Of a stretch of 38,204 nt of DNA, positions 7,647 to 16,583 are shown piece after piece; the first letter of the stretch is position 1, and every line of letters starts with the position of its first letter. The stretch covers positions 1 to 38,204 of the forward strand of contig NZ_LZSG01000068.1 of the NCBI RefSeq assembly GCF_001665395.1. The letters are read 5' to 3'. The position numbers were made by a program, and so were the translations under genes. This DNA comes from Mycobacterium sp. 1164966.3. GTDB taxonomy: Bacteria; Actinomycetota; Actinomycetes; Mycobacteriales; Mycobacteriaceae. Under the pieces are notes generated by a model. That model had not been told where the DNA came from. It ran no database searches and was given only the letters and a program-made list of their open reading frames with translations.

Positions 7647-10322
7647 TCCGCGGGGGTGCCCCCTTCGGGGGTGGTGACCTTTCTGTTCACCGACATCGAG
7701 GGTTCGACTCGTCGGTGGGAAACCGACGCGGACGCCATGCGGGCTGCGCTCGTCGTGCATGACAAGGTCCTGCGTTCGGCGATCGAGGACCACAGTGGAT
7801 TGGTCTTCAAACACACCGGGGATGGCGTGGCCGCTGCATTCGCATCCCCACGCTCGGCTGTCGACGCGGCCGTGGAGGCCCAGCTGGTTCTGGAGTTGCC
7901 GGTGCGCATGGGCCTTGCGACCGGGGAGGCCGAACTGCGCGACGGTGACTACTTCGGTGCGGTGCTCAATCGGGCCGCGAGAGTAATGGCCGCAGGGCAC
8001 GGGGGGCAGGTCCTGTTAGCTGAGTCGACGGCGAGTCTGCTCAGTGGCGTCGACTTGATCGATTTGGGGCAGCGGCGGCTGCGGGACGTACCGGTGCCGA
8101 TCGGTCTCTCTCAACTACGAGCGCCGGGACTTCGCACCGACTTCCCGCCGCTGCGGACGCTAGATACCGTTCCGGGAAATCTGCGGCCCGCGACTACCAG
8201 CCTGATCGGGCGCGAGGCCGAGGTCGACGAGCTCAGCGCTGCGGTGAGGTCCGACCGGTTAGTGACACTGACGGGGGTCGGTGGCGTCGGCAAGACGCGC
8301 CTTGCATTGGAAGTCGCCGCCCGACTGACTGCTGAATTCGCCGACGGCGTCTGGCTTTTCGAGCTTGCATCGGTGACTGATCCTGCGGCGGTGCCTGATG
8401 CGGTGGCCGCAGTGCTGGGCATCAACCAGCAGCCCGGTAAGACAGTAAGCGAGTCGATAGCGACCGCGCTGGAGGGCAGGATCCGGCTGTTGGTGTTCGA
8501 CAACTGCGAGCATGTGCTCGATGCCGCAGCCGATTTGATCCAAGCCATCCTCCTGCATTCCCCGACGGTGCGAGTGTTGGCCACCAGCCGGGAAGGCCTC
8601 GGGCTCAACCAGGAACGGGTGCGGCCGGTGCGCTCGCTGGATGCGGCAGCCGGGGTCGAATCACCGGCGGTAAGTCTGTTCGTGGAACGCGCACAAGGGA
8701 TTGCTCCGGGCTTTTCGATGGCTGACAGCGCCGAGGCCGCCGCGGTCATCGAGATCTGTCAGCGACTGGACGGGATTCCACTGGCCATCGAACTGGCGGC
8801 ATCGCGGATAACGTCGATGACTGCCAGCGAGGTTCGAGACCGCCTTGATCATCGGTTTCGGCTGCTGATCGGTTCACGGCGTGGACTGGAACGCCACCAA
8901 ACATTGCGTCACGCGGTGTCCTGGTCCTATGACCTGCTCGGCGACGCGGAAAAGGCGTTGTTGCACCGGTGTTCGGTGTTCGCCGGTGGATTTGACCTCG
9001 AAAGCGCTTGTGCAGTAGCCGGATTCGATGACAACGACGAGTATGCGATGCTGGATCGGCTCGACGCGTTGGTACGTAAATCGCTGGTGGTGGTCGACCG
9101 GTCGGCGGGGCGGAGCAGGTTTTCGATGCTGGAGACCATTCGCCAGTTCGCCGAGGAGCAGCTCGCGGTGAGCGGCGAGGCGGACGACGTTCGCACAGCG
9201 CATGCCCGCCACTTCGCCGGCAAGGAGGCCGACATCCTGGCCCTGTGGGATAGCCCCCGACAGCGGGAGGCGTACGACTGGCTCACCACCGAGTTGGCCA
9301 ACCTGCGCACCGCATTTCGATGGGCCGCCGATCGCGGGGACCTCGACGTGAGCGCCGTGATCGCCACCTATGCAGCATTCATCGGCTTCTGGCTCGAAAA
9401 CTACGAGCCCACGGCCTGGGCCGACGAGACGGTCGAGGCCGCCCGCGCTGTCGACCACCCGCGGCTCGCCTTCCTGTACACGATGGCGTCACAGTGCTGG
9501 TTCGTGGGACGTGTCGAGGAGGCTATTGGGTACAGCGACGCAGGACAGGCGACAGTGCGCACCCGCCGCGGCGAGGTCCCGTTCGGCATGGAGGGCGTAC
9601 TAGCCAATCCGTATCTGGCCATTGGCCAGCCCGACCGGGCAGTCGAGTGGTGCCATGCCTTCCTCGACCGCACGCCCGACACGCACGTAAATATCACCGC
9701 TCTTCTCGTCATGGCGTTGACGATCGCGGGGCGCGAAGACGAAGCAATGATCGCCGCGGAGGGCATGGTCAACGTCGCGGAAGCCACCCGCAACCCGCAC
9801 TCACTCTCGCTGGCGCTGATGGCCGATGGCTTCGCCTGGCGTCACGCCGACCCCGAGCGCGCCGCCGACGCGATGCGCCGTGGTCTGACGATCGCCCACG
9901 ACAGCGGCAATCGTTTCAACGAAAGCCACATAGCTATCAATCTCGCGCAAGTTGAAGTGGCACGGGACGATCCGCTGTCAGCGCTCGATCACATCAGTCT
10001 CGCGATCCAGCGCATGCACGATTCCGGCAACATCGTGACTATTCTCTCGCCTTTCACAAACCTCGCGATCCTCCTGGATCAGCTTGGAATCTACGAACCA
10101 GCAGCGACCATTGCCGGATTCGCGATGAGTCCCCTGACCACCACGACGTTTCCGGAAATCAACACGGTGGTCTCGCACCTGCGTGAGGTTCTCGGAGATC
10201 AGACATACGAGTCGCTCGACCGTAGAGGCGCTGGAATGAGCACCGCCGCTATTGCGAGGTATGCCTTTGACCAGATCGACCGGGCGCGAGCCGGACTCGA
10301 CGCCGTCTCGAAGCCGCCTTGA
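7644..10322 (+). CDS. Adenylyl cyclase–STAND ATPase fusion, copy 2 (intact)
   Basis: This 892-aa protein starts at GTG 7644. The class III cyclase domain covers about residues 10–165. It has metal Asp 17 and Asp 60, adenine-recognition Lys 56 and Asp 102, Asn 109 and Arg 113, so ATP-to-cAMP activity is expected. The STAND/NB-ARC ATPase follows, with GVGGVGKT at 211–218, Walker B LLVFD at 282–286, ATSREGLG near 313–320 and GIPLAIELAAS further on. The last roughly 450 residues are helical repeats with recurring AHARHFAG, DSPRQREAY and ELANLRTAFRWAADRGD motifs. Related M. tuberculosis proteins (Rv0386, Rv1358, Rv2488c) end in a LuxR helix-turn-helix; here the protein ends with RYAFDQIDRARAGLDAVSKPP-like helix and no HTH. 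It is probably a cytoplasmic sensor in which ligand binding or oligomerisation of the STAND part gates cAMP output. The signal is unknown. Confidence 0.87.
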   Translation: MSAGVPPSGVVTFLFTDIEGSTRRWETDADAMRAALVVHDKVLRSAIEDHSGLVFKHTGDGVAAAFASPRSAVDAAVEAQLVLELPVRMGLATGEAELRDGDYFGAVLNRAARVMAAGHGGQVLLAESTASLLSGVDLIDLGQRRLRDVPVPIGLSQLRAPGLRTDFPPLRTLDTVPGNLRPATTSLIGREAEVDELSAAVRSDRLVTLTGVGGVGKTRLALEVAARLTAEFADGVWLFELASVTDPAAVPDAVAAVLGINQQPGKTVSESIATALEGRIRLLVFDNCEHVLDAAADLIQAILLHSPTVRVLATSREGLGLNQERVRPVRSLDAAAGVESPAVSLFVERAQGIAPGFSMADSAEAAAVIEICQRLDGIPLAIELAASRITSMTASEVRDRLDHRFRLLIGSRRGLERHQTLRHAVSWSYDLLGDAEKALLHRCSVFAGGFDLESACAVAGFDDNDEYAMLDRLDALVRKSLVVVDRSAGRSRFSMLETIRQFAEEQLAVSGEADDVRTAHARHFAGKEADILALWDSPRQREAYDWLTTELANLRTAFRWAADRGDLDVSAVIATYAAFIGFWLENYEPTAWADETVEAARAVDHPRLAFLYTMASQCWFVGRVEEAIGYSDAGQATVRTRRGEVPFGMEGVLANPYLAIGQPDRAVEWCHAFLDRTPDTHVNITALLVMALTIAGREDEAMIAAEGMVNVAEATRNPHSLSLALMADGFAWRHADPERAADAMRRGLTIAHDSGNRFNESHIAINLAQVEVARDDPLSALDHISLAIQRMHDSGNIVTILSPFTNLAILLDQLGIYEPAATIAGFAMSPLTTTTFPEINTVVSHLREVLGDQTYESLDRRGAGMSTAAIARYAFDQIDRARAGLDAVSKPP

Positions 10323-10333
10323 CGTGGGAAATT

Positions 10334-10353
10334 TGTGACATCCTGATCGGGTG
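10334..10353 (+). repeat. Upstream direct repeat, copy 3 (short)
   Basis: Only the end of the repeat, TGTGACATCCTGATCGGGTG, is kept here. It lies in the 28-nt gap between the stop of copy 2 and the GTG of copy 3. The longer part found before copies 1 and 2 is missing. Copy 3 is therefore likely to be cotranscribed with copy 2, and the short motif probably matters for start-site use. Confidence 0.65.
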
Positions 10354-13005
10354 CCAGCGGGGATGCCCCCTTCGGGCGTGGTGACCTTTCTGTTCACCGA
10401 CATCGAGGGTTCGACCCGTCGGTGGGAAGCCGACGCGGACGCCATGCGTTGCGCGCTGGCAGCGCACGACGACGTGTTGCGCACCGCGATCGACGAACAC
10501 GGCGGCTTCCTGTTCAAGCACACCGGTGACGGCGTGTGCGCGGCGTTCGCCTCCCCGAAGTCTGCGGTGGATGCCGCGGTGGCCGCGCAGCGAACACTCG
10601 CGCTGCCGGTGCGTATGGGAATTGCGACCGGTGAGGCTGAGCTGCGAGGGACCGACTATTTCGGTGCGGTATTGAATCGTACGGCGCGGGTGATGGCCGC
10701 CGGGCATGGCGGTCAGATTCTGCTGGCAGACTCGACCGCGGTTCTGCTCAGTGGAGTAGACGTGATCGATCTCGGGCCGCGACGGTTGCGCGATGTGATG
10801 GTGCCCGTCGGGGTATTTCAGGTCCGAGCGCCCGGCCTTCGGACCGAGTTTCCTCCTTTACGGGCCTTGGATACGTCTCCAGGGAATCTGCGGCCCGCGT
10901 CGACCGGCTTGATCGGGCGCGAGTCCGAGGTGGCCGAATTGCACACGGCCGTAAAGGCTGAACGGTTGGTCACCTTGACCGGCGTCGGTGGGGTCGGCAA
11001 GACTCGCCTGGCCACTGAGGTCGCAGCGCGGCTGGCCGGTGAATTTCCCGACGGCGTGTGGTTTTTCGACTTGGCAGCGATCACCGACCCTGCCGCCTTG
11101 CCAGATGCGGTAGCAGCGGTACTGGGCATCACTCAGCAAGCCGGCAAGACGGTGCGCGAGAGTGTCGCCGCCGCGCTGGAGGGCAGGGTCAGGTTGTTGT
11201 TGTTCGACAACTGTGAGCACCTGCTCGACGCCGCCGCGGATCTGATCGAGGCCATCCTGACGACATCGGCGACGGTGAAAATTGTGGCCACCAGCCGCGA
11301 AGCGCTCGGAGTTGCCGACGAGCAGTTGTGGCCGGTGCGCTCGCTGAATGTCGATGCGGCCGTTGACCTGTTCATTGAACGGACCCACCGCGTGGCTCCG
11401 GCTTTCCTGGCCGACGACGCCAGCGCGGTCATCGAGATCTGCCGACGTCTGGACGGAATCCCCCTGGCCGTCGAGTTGGCCGCTTCGCGGATGGCGTCGA
11501 TGACCGCCAGCGAGCTGCGTGACCGCCTCGATCAGCGATTCCGGCTGCTGGTGGGCTCACAACGCGGTCTGCCACGCCACCAGACACTGCAGCATGCGGT
11601 GGCGTGGTCATATGACCACTTGGAAGACGACGAGAAGGCGCTGCTGGGGCGATGTTCGGTGTTCGCCGGGGGGTTCGACCTCCAAAGTGCCTGCGCGGTA
11701 GCGGGATTCAGCACTGCGGACGACTTGGCCATCCTGGATCTGCTCGATGCATTGGTGCGCAAATCACTGCTGGTAGTCGACCGGTCAGCGGGGCGGACGC
11801 GATATTCGATGCTGGAAACGATCCGACAGTTCGCCGAAGAGCGGCTCGTCGCCCGCGGTGAGGCGGAAGAGGTTCGCGCGGCGCATGCTCGCTACTTCGC
11901 CGGACGCGAAAACGACATCCTTGCGCTGTGGGACAGCCCCCGTCAGCGCGAGGCCTACGCCTGGTTCACCACCGAGCTAGCGAATCTGCGCTCCGCGTTC
12001 CGCTGGGCTGCCGATCGAGGTGATCTGGACGTCGCCGCGCCAATCGCCACATATCCGGCGTGGGTCGGCATCCTGACGGAGAACTACGAAGCGATCGCTT
12101 GGGCCGAAGAGCTCATCGAGTCCGCACGCGCCATCGACCACCCCCGGCTGGGGGCACTATATGTGGCGGCGTCGAACTGCTATCTGGCCGGACGGATCGA
12201 TCCGGCTGTTCACTACACCGAGGCCGCCGAGAGGGCGGTGGCAGGCGGAAGCGACCGCATCCTGTGGGGCGCGGAAGGCTTCCTTGGCGGTGTCTATGTT
12301 GCCGTCGGCCAGCCGGAACGGTGGATTCAGTGGTGTCGCGCTCAGCTCGCCCGCGATCTGGACGTCCGCGTCTACATCAGAGCGAACCTGCTCATCGGAC
12401 TCTCGATTACCGGCTGCTACGACGATGCGATGGCGGCGGCGGACGGCCTGATCGACGCGGCCGAAGCGACTGGCAATCCATTTGTGCTTTGCTGGGCGCT
12501 GCTCGCCTACGGCTTGGCGGTCTATCATGTCGACCCCGTCCGCTCGCTCGACGCCTTGCGGCGTGGCCTAAAGATCGCGCAAGACAGCGGCAATCGCTCC
12601 ACTCAGTCACATCTTGCAGCCAACCTGTGCCGACTCGAGCCCGAGCACGGCGACCAGCTGGCTGCCCTGGACTACTTCACCATGGCGATCAGCAACTACC
12701 ACGACTCGGGTAACACCTATATGCTCGGTTTCCCGCTGGGGTTGCTCGCCTTGTTTTTGCATCGGCTCGGGCGGTACAAGCCGGCGGCCACCATCGCCGG
12801 GTTCGCCGTCTCAAGCCCAATCGCTGCACTTCCCTTCGTGGCAGCGTTCGACACCGCGCTTGCTGATCTTCGCAAGGTGCTTGGCGAGGCCACATATAGA
12901 TCGCTCGCACGCAAGGGCGAGATGATGACGACGGCAGATATGGTGACGTATGCCTACGACCAAATCGACCAGGCCCGAGCACAATTGACTGTCGTTGCGA
13001 AATAG
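10351..13005 (+). CDS. Adenylyl cyclase–STAND ATPase fusion, copy 3 (intact)
   Basis: This 884-aa protein starts at GTG 10351, 28 nt after copy 2. The cyclase domain has every catalytic residue at the same positions as copy 2: Asp 17, Lys 56, Asp 60, Asp 102, Asn 109 and Arg 113. The P-loop GVGGVGKT, Walker B LLLFDNCEH and GIPLAVELAAS motifs follow, then the helical C-terminal half. The protein ends without a LuxR-type HTH. The linker after Walker B is a few residues shorter than in copy 2. The C-terminal half diverges more than the cyclase and ATPase parts, as expected if the copies sense different signals through the repeat region. AATAGACGA after the stop (13001–13009) again matches the repeat seen after copy 1 and before copy 1. 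It is convergent with the aldehyde dehydrogenase. Confidence 0.87.
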   Translation: MPAGMPPSGVVTFLFTDIEGSTRRWEADADAMRCALAAHDDVLRTAIDEHGGFLFKHTGDGVCAAFASPKSAVDAAVAAQRTLALPVRMGIATGEAELRGTDYFGAVLNRTARVMAAGHGGQILLADSTAVLLSGVDVIDLGPRRLRDVMVPVGVFQVRAPGLRTEFPPLRALDTSPGNLRPASTGLIGRESEVAELHTAVKAERLVTLTGVGGVGKTRLATEVAARLAGEFPDGVWFFDLAAITDPAALPDAVAAVLGITQQAGKTVRESVAAALEGRVRLLLFDNCEHLLDAAADLIEAILTTSATVKIVATSREALGVADEQLWPVRSLNVDAAVDLFIERTHRVAPAFLADDASAVIEICRRLDGIPLAVELAASRMASMTASELRDRLDQRFRLLVGSQRGLPRHQTLQHAVAWSYDHLEDDEKALLGRCSVFAGGFDLQSACAVAGFSTADDLAILDLLDALVRKSLLVVDRSAGRTRYSMLETIRQFAEERLVARGEAEEVRAAHARYFAGRENDILALWDSPRQREAYAWFTTELANLRSAFRWAADRGDLDVAAPIATYPAWVGILTENYEAIAWAEELIESARAIDHPRLGALYVAASNCYLAGRIDPAVHYTEAAERAVAGGSDRILWGAEGFLGGVYVAVGQPERWIQWCRAQLARDLDVRVYIRANLLIGLSITGCYDDAMAAADGLIDAAEATGNPFVLCWALLAYGLAVYHVDPVRSLDALRRGLKIAQDSGNRSTQSHLAANLCRLEPEHGDQLAALDYFTMAISNYHDSGNTYMLGFPLGLLALFLHRLGRYKPAATIAGFAVSSPIAALPFVAAFDTALADLRKVLGEATYRSLARKGEMMTTADMVTYAYDQIDQARAQLTVVAK

Positions 13006-13026
13006 ACGAGTCGGCGCTGGATCTCG

Positions 13027-14502
13027 TTAGCCCGGCACCGTATGCCGGACGAAGGCCCGCGGCTGGGTGAAGGCCCGGATTCCCTCGACGCCGAGCTCGC
13101 GGCCGATGCCGGACTGCCCGCAGCCGCCGAACGGCAACCGCGGGTCTTGGGCGGCCATACCGTGGCAGTTGATGCTCACCGTGCCCGCCTGTAGCTGCCT
13201 CGCGATCCGGTCGGCAAGCGCGTCGTCACCGGTCCACACCGACGCGGTAAGCCCGAATTCGGTTGCGTTGGCAGCGGTTACAGCTTTGTCGACGTCCTCG
13301 TAGCCGGAGATCGGCAGCACCGGGCCGAATTGCTCCTCGGTGGCCAGTGTGGAGTCCGGGGACAGGTCGGTCACGACGGTCGGCAGCACGAAGTAGCCGC
13401 CGGCGTCGGCATCGGCCTCCCGAATTCGTCCGGCGGTCTGGACTCTGGCCCCACGCGTTACGGCGTCGTCGAGCAGCCCGGCGACACGATCGCGTCCGGC
13501 CGCGGTGTGCAGCGGACCAAGGGTGGTCTCCTCGGCGAGCCCGTCGCCGATGACTTCCCGTTCGCAGCGGGCGAGCACCGCTTCGGCGAGGTCGCCGACC
13601 AGATTCGTCGGCGCATAAAGCCGCTTGATCGCCATGCAAACCTGACCGCCGGTGGTGTAGGTCGCCGTCACCAGCCGTTCGACCAGCTCGTCACTGACCT
13701 TGATGTCGGGTGCGATGATCGCCGCGTCGTTGCCGCCGAGCTCGAGCAGCACCGGGGTGAGCCGCGCCGCGGCCGCCGCCATCACGGCACGGCCGGTGGC
13801 GACGCCCCCGGTCAGCGAGATGAGGTCGATGCCGGGGTGGGTGACCAGCGCCTGCGCTAGCTCGCTGCCCGGCCCGGACAGCACGTTCACCACCCCCGGT
13901 GGCAGTGCTGCTGCCACCGCTCCGGCGAGCTGCAGCGCCGCCAGCGGACACGTCGGCGGCACCTTGACTACGCAGGTGTTGCCGGCAACCAACGCCGACG
14001 TGAGCTTGGTCATCGTGAGGGCGAGCGGCCAATTGAACGGCAGCACCAACGCGGCCACACCGAACGGTTCCCGCTGCAGCCGCGGGTATTTCGCCGGCGG
14101 GTCGACCTGTTCGGGCGCCAGTGCCGCTTCGGCCATTGATCCGATCAGTCCCGCCAGGCCCGGTCCGGTGTTGATCTCGAACGTCGCCTCCGCGAGCACC
14201 TTGCCGTGCTCGCGGGTGTACAGGCGCGCGCCGTCGTTTCCGGCGAGCTGTTCGGCGGCAGTGGTGGCCGCGGCGCAGATGGCGGCGACGCGCTCGGCCA
14301 TGCTGAGCGCTCGCCATCCCGACGCCGCCCGGCGCGCGGCGGTCACCGCGGCATCGAGCTGACTGAGGTCGGCGGATGGGGCGTGACCAACGATCTCAGC
14401 CGGCCGGGCCGGGTTGTGAACGGGATAGCTGCCCGCGGCTCCTGGCTGCGGCTCGCCGCCGATCGTCAGATCCGGTTGCGTTGTTGTCGTCGAACTCGTC
14501 AT
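13027..14502 (-). CDS. NAD(P)-dependent aldehyde dehydrogenase
   Basis: This 491-aa protein has a length typical of the ALDH superfamily (PF00171). It oxidises an aldehyde to a carboxylic acid with NAD(P)+. The oxyanion Asn is N157 (LPFNWPL), the cofactor Lys is K180 (VVKVPP), and a glycine motif SLTGG lies at 229–233. The general base is E254 (LLELGGNDA) and the nucleophile is C289 (GGQVCMAIKRL), with the expected spacing of 35. A strong Shine-Dalgarno AAGGAG lies about 6 nt before the ATG. It is divergent from a zinc alcohol dehydrogenase with 48 nt between the starts. The two could act in sequence, alcohol to aldehyde to acid, though this is inferred from position. No membrane or export signal is seen. 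The substrate is unknown. Confidence 0.9.
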   Translation of the reverse strand: MTSSTTTTQPDLTIGGEPQPGAAGSYPVHNPARPAEIVGHAPSADLSQLDAAVTAARRAASGWRALSMAERVAAICAAATTAAEQLAGNDGARLYTREHGKVLAEATFEINTGPGLAGLIGSMAEAALAPEQVDPPAKYPRLQREPFGVAALVLPFNWPLALTMTKLTSALVAGNTCVVKVPPTCPLAALQLAGAVAAALPPGVVNVLSGPGSELAQALVTHPGIDLISLTGGVATGRAVMAAAAARLTPVLLELGGNDAAIIAPDIKVSDELVERLVTATYTTGGQVCMAIKRLYAPTNLVGDLAEAVLARCEREVIGDGLAEETTLGPLHTAAGRDRVAGLLDDAVTRGARVQTAGRIREADADAGGYFVLPTVVTDLSPDSTLATEEQFGPVLPISGYEDVDKAVTAANATEFGLTASVWTGDDALADRIARQLQAGTVSINCHGMAAQDPRLPFGGCGQSGIGRELGVEGIRAFTQPRAFVRHTVPG

Positions 14503-14550
14503 GACCCAGCTCCTTGACCCGGCACGGTCGTCACGTCATCGTAAGTCGAT
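14503..14550. promoter_or_regulatory. Short divergent promoter region between ALDH and ADH
   Basis: Only 48 nt separate the two start codons, so both promoters and any shared operator must overlap each other or the 5' ends of the genes. It contains the ALDH ribosome binding site (AAGGAG on the minus strand) and a TTGACC hexamer on the plus strand at 14514–14519. No convincing -10 could be assigned for ADH. Confidence 0.4.
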
Positions 14551-15630
14551 ATGAAGGCTGTCGTGCTGCGCGAAGTCGGGCAGCCCACCAATGTGGAGGA
14601 GCTTGAGCTACGGCCACTTGCCGGGCACGAGGTGCGGGTACGGCTGGCCGCCAGCGGGGTATGCCACAGCGATCTGTCATTGCGCGACGGGTCCATTCCG
14701 ACACTCCTGCCGTGCACGCTCGGTCACGAGGGTGCCGGGGTCGTGACCGAGGTGGGGGACCACGTCACCACCGTCGAACCGGGTGACCACGTCGTGCTGA
14801 CGTGGAGTGTGCCGTGCCGGTCCTGCCCGCATTGCCTGCGCGGCGAAACCGTACTGTGCCTGCACAGCTACGACCACGTCTACGGCGCTCCCTACGCCGA
14901 GGGTGCCGGCCCGGTGTGGCCGGGAATGGGCGTCGCGTCACTGGCAGAAGAGACGCTGCTACCGGCGGCGGCGGTAGTGCGGGTCGACGAGTCACTGCCA
15001 CTCGATCAGGCCGCGCTGCTGGGCTGCGGTGTTACCACGGGGGTAGGCGCGGTGATGCACACGGCGGCCGTCCGTCCGGGCGAGAGCGTGCTGGTAATCG
15101 GTTGTGGCGGTGTGGGTTTGGCGGCGATCCAGGGTGCCCGGCTGGCGGGTGCGGCGCGGATCATCGCCGCCGACCGGATGGCTGGCCAGCTTCCCGCAGC
15201 CGTCGCCAACGGTGCCACCGACACCGTCGACGCGAGTGACGTCGACCTCGTCGCCGCCGTGCGTGACCTCACCGGTGGCGCCGGGGTCGATCACGGCATC
15301 GAGGTGGTGGGCAAGCCAGCAACGATTCGCGCCGCCTACGAGGCCACCCGTCGCGGCGGCACGGTCACGCTGGTGGGTGCGGCCGGCCTCAAAGACGAAG
15401 TGACGCTTCCCGCACTGGCTTTGATGTCCGACGGCAAGAAGATCCAGGGCAGCGTCTACGGGGCAAGCGATCCGGTGCGCGACATCCCGGTGCTGGCCGC
15501 ACTCGCCCAAAGCGGGCGACTCGATCTCGAGGCGCTGGTGACACGACGCATCGGGATCGACGACGTCGAGACGGCGTTCACCGACATGGCCGCCGGACGT
15601 GGTGCACGCAGCATCGTCTGCTTCGACTAA
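14551..15630 (+). CDS. Zinc-dependent alcohol dehydrogenase (MDR family)
   Basis: This 359-aa protein starts at ATG 14551. The catalytic zinc ligands are C38 (GVCHSD), H59 with E60 (GHEGAG) and C159 (LGCGVTTG). The structural zinc lobe has C89, C92, C95 and C103. The Rossmann nucleotide-binding motif is GCGGVG at 184–189. This is the layout of class III-like, long-chain zinc ADHs, which interconvert alcohols and aldehydes with NAD(H). Mycobacterial relatives include mycothiol- or formaldehyde-linked enzymes, but nothing here proves that specificity. It is divergent from the ALDH, which could remove the aldehyde product. The 3' end overlaps the convergent epimerase gene, with the two stop codons interlocked at 15627–15630. 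No Shine-Dalgarno is obvious. Confidence 0.9.
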   Translation: MKAVVLREVGQPTNVEELELRPLAGHEVRVRLAASGVCHSDLSLRDGSIPTLLPCTLGHEGAGVVTEVGDHVTTVEPGDHVVLTWSVPCRSCPHCLRGETVLCLHSYDHVYGAPYAEGAGPVWPGMGVASLAEETLLPAAAVVRVDESLPLDQAALLGCGVTTGVGAVMHTAAVRPGESVLVIGCGGVGLAAIQGARLAGAARIIAADRMAGQLPAAVANGATDTVDASDVDLVAAVRDLTGGAGVDHGIEVVGKPATIRAAYEATRRGGTVTLVGAAGLKDEVTLPALALMSDGKKIQGSVYGASDPVRDIPVLAALAQSGRLDLEALVTRRIGIDDVETAFTDMAAGRGARSIVCFD

Positions 15631-16565
15631 CTCAACAGGTCGGCCAGGGCTGCGTCTAGCGTCGGAAACTCGAACTCAAAGCCGGGGTTATGCAACACTT
15701 TTGATGTGGCATGCCGGCCTGTCAGCCCGAGTGCGGGATCCGTGCGCAACACCACCGCGCCGAGCTTCACGAACGCCGCCGGAGTGGGCGGCGCCGCCCG
15801 TCGGTGCAGTTGCCGGCGCATGGTGGCCATCAGGTCGCGATTGCGCACCGGATGATCGGCGGCTGCGACGAGCACACCCGGCGGAATGGACACCCCCGGT
15901 GTCAACCCCAGACACGCGCGCACAATTGCAAGCCAGTCCGACAGGTGAATCCAGGAGAACCATTGGCGCCCGGTGCCAACCCGTCCGCCTAAGCCGTACT
16001 TGGTGAGGCCGATCAGTCGCGCCAGCGCGGGGGAGTCTGGGTCGAGCACCACCGCCGTGCGCAGGATGACGCCGTGATGTGTGTTGGCACCCTCGAATGC
16101 CTGCTCCCAGGGTTCGGCCACTCCGGTCATCTGTGGCAACCCGGTTGGCAGCGGCGTGGTTTCGTCGCAGCGGATTTCGCCGGCGTCCGACCAGATTGCC
16201 GTAGTGCTGGCCTGAACCCAATGCGCCAGTGGAGTTTTGAGTTGCTTGCTGGCGTCGACGAGCGCTCTGGTGGCCAGCACCCGGCTGTCCCTGAGCTCGG
16301 CGATGTTGCGGCGGGTGGGCCGACAGTCCACCAGCTTGCCGGCCAGGTTGATGACGGCCGTATTGGCTCCGTCCAGTTCGGTGGCCCAGTCGCTGAGAGT
16401 GCGCCCGTCCCATGGCACTTGGCGTATGCCGAGTGCTGGATCGACGCGACGAGTCAGGACTACCACGTCGTGGCCGCGGGGAGCGAGGTCGGCTGCGATG
16501 CGCCGGCCCAACGCTCCGCTGCCACCGGCCAGCACTACCTTCAACCGTTCCGGGGGAGTGTTCAC
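15627..16565 (-). CDS. TIGR01777-family NAD-dependent epimerase/SDR protein (YfcH-like)
   Basis: This 312-aa protein starts at GTG 16565. The N-terminal Rossmann motif is VVLAGGSGALGRRIAADL. INLAGKLVDCRPTRRN and RDSRVLATRALV follow, which are typical of TIGR01777 extended-SDR proteins. Its C-terminal DUF1731-like part is also present (GLTGRHATSKVLHNPGFEF). The usual SDR Tyr-x3-Lys pair is not evident, which is common in this subfamily, and the biochemical function is generally unknown. On the minus strand TATCGT lies 8 nt before the GTG and may be a -10 for a nearly leaderless message. The 2OG oxygenase gene starts upstream on the same strand and ends 18 nt before this start, so the two may be cotranscribed. 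Confidence 0.82.
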   Translation of the reverse strand: MNTPPERLKVVLAGGSGALGRRIAADLAPRGHDVVVLTRRVDPALGIRQVPWDGRTLSDWATELDGANTAVINLAGKLVDCRPTRRNIAELRDSRVLATRALVDASKQLKTPLAHWVQASTTAIWSDAGEIRCDETTPLPTGLPQMTGVAEPWEQAFEGANTHHGVILRTAVVLDPDSPALARLIGLTKYGLGGRVGTGRQWFSWIHLSDWLAIVRACLGLTPGVSIPPGVLVAAADHPVRNRDLMATMRRQLHRRAAPPTPAAFVKLGAVVLRTDPALGLTGRHATSKVLHNPGFEFEFPTLDAALADLLS

Positions 16566-16583
16566 GCCCCGCGACGATAGTCG

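Noticed and set aside
4820..10353. The upstream repeats as a CRISPR array or insertion-sequence ends.
   Set aside because: The copies are about 2.7 kb apart and are explained by tandem gene duplication. There are no regular short repeats with spacers, no terminal inverted repeats and no transposase.
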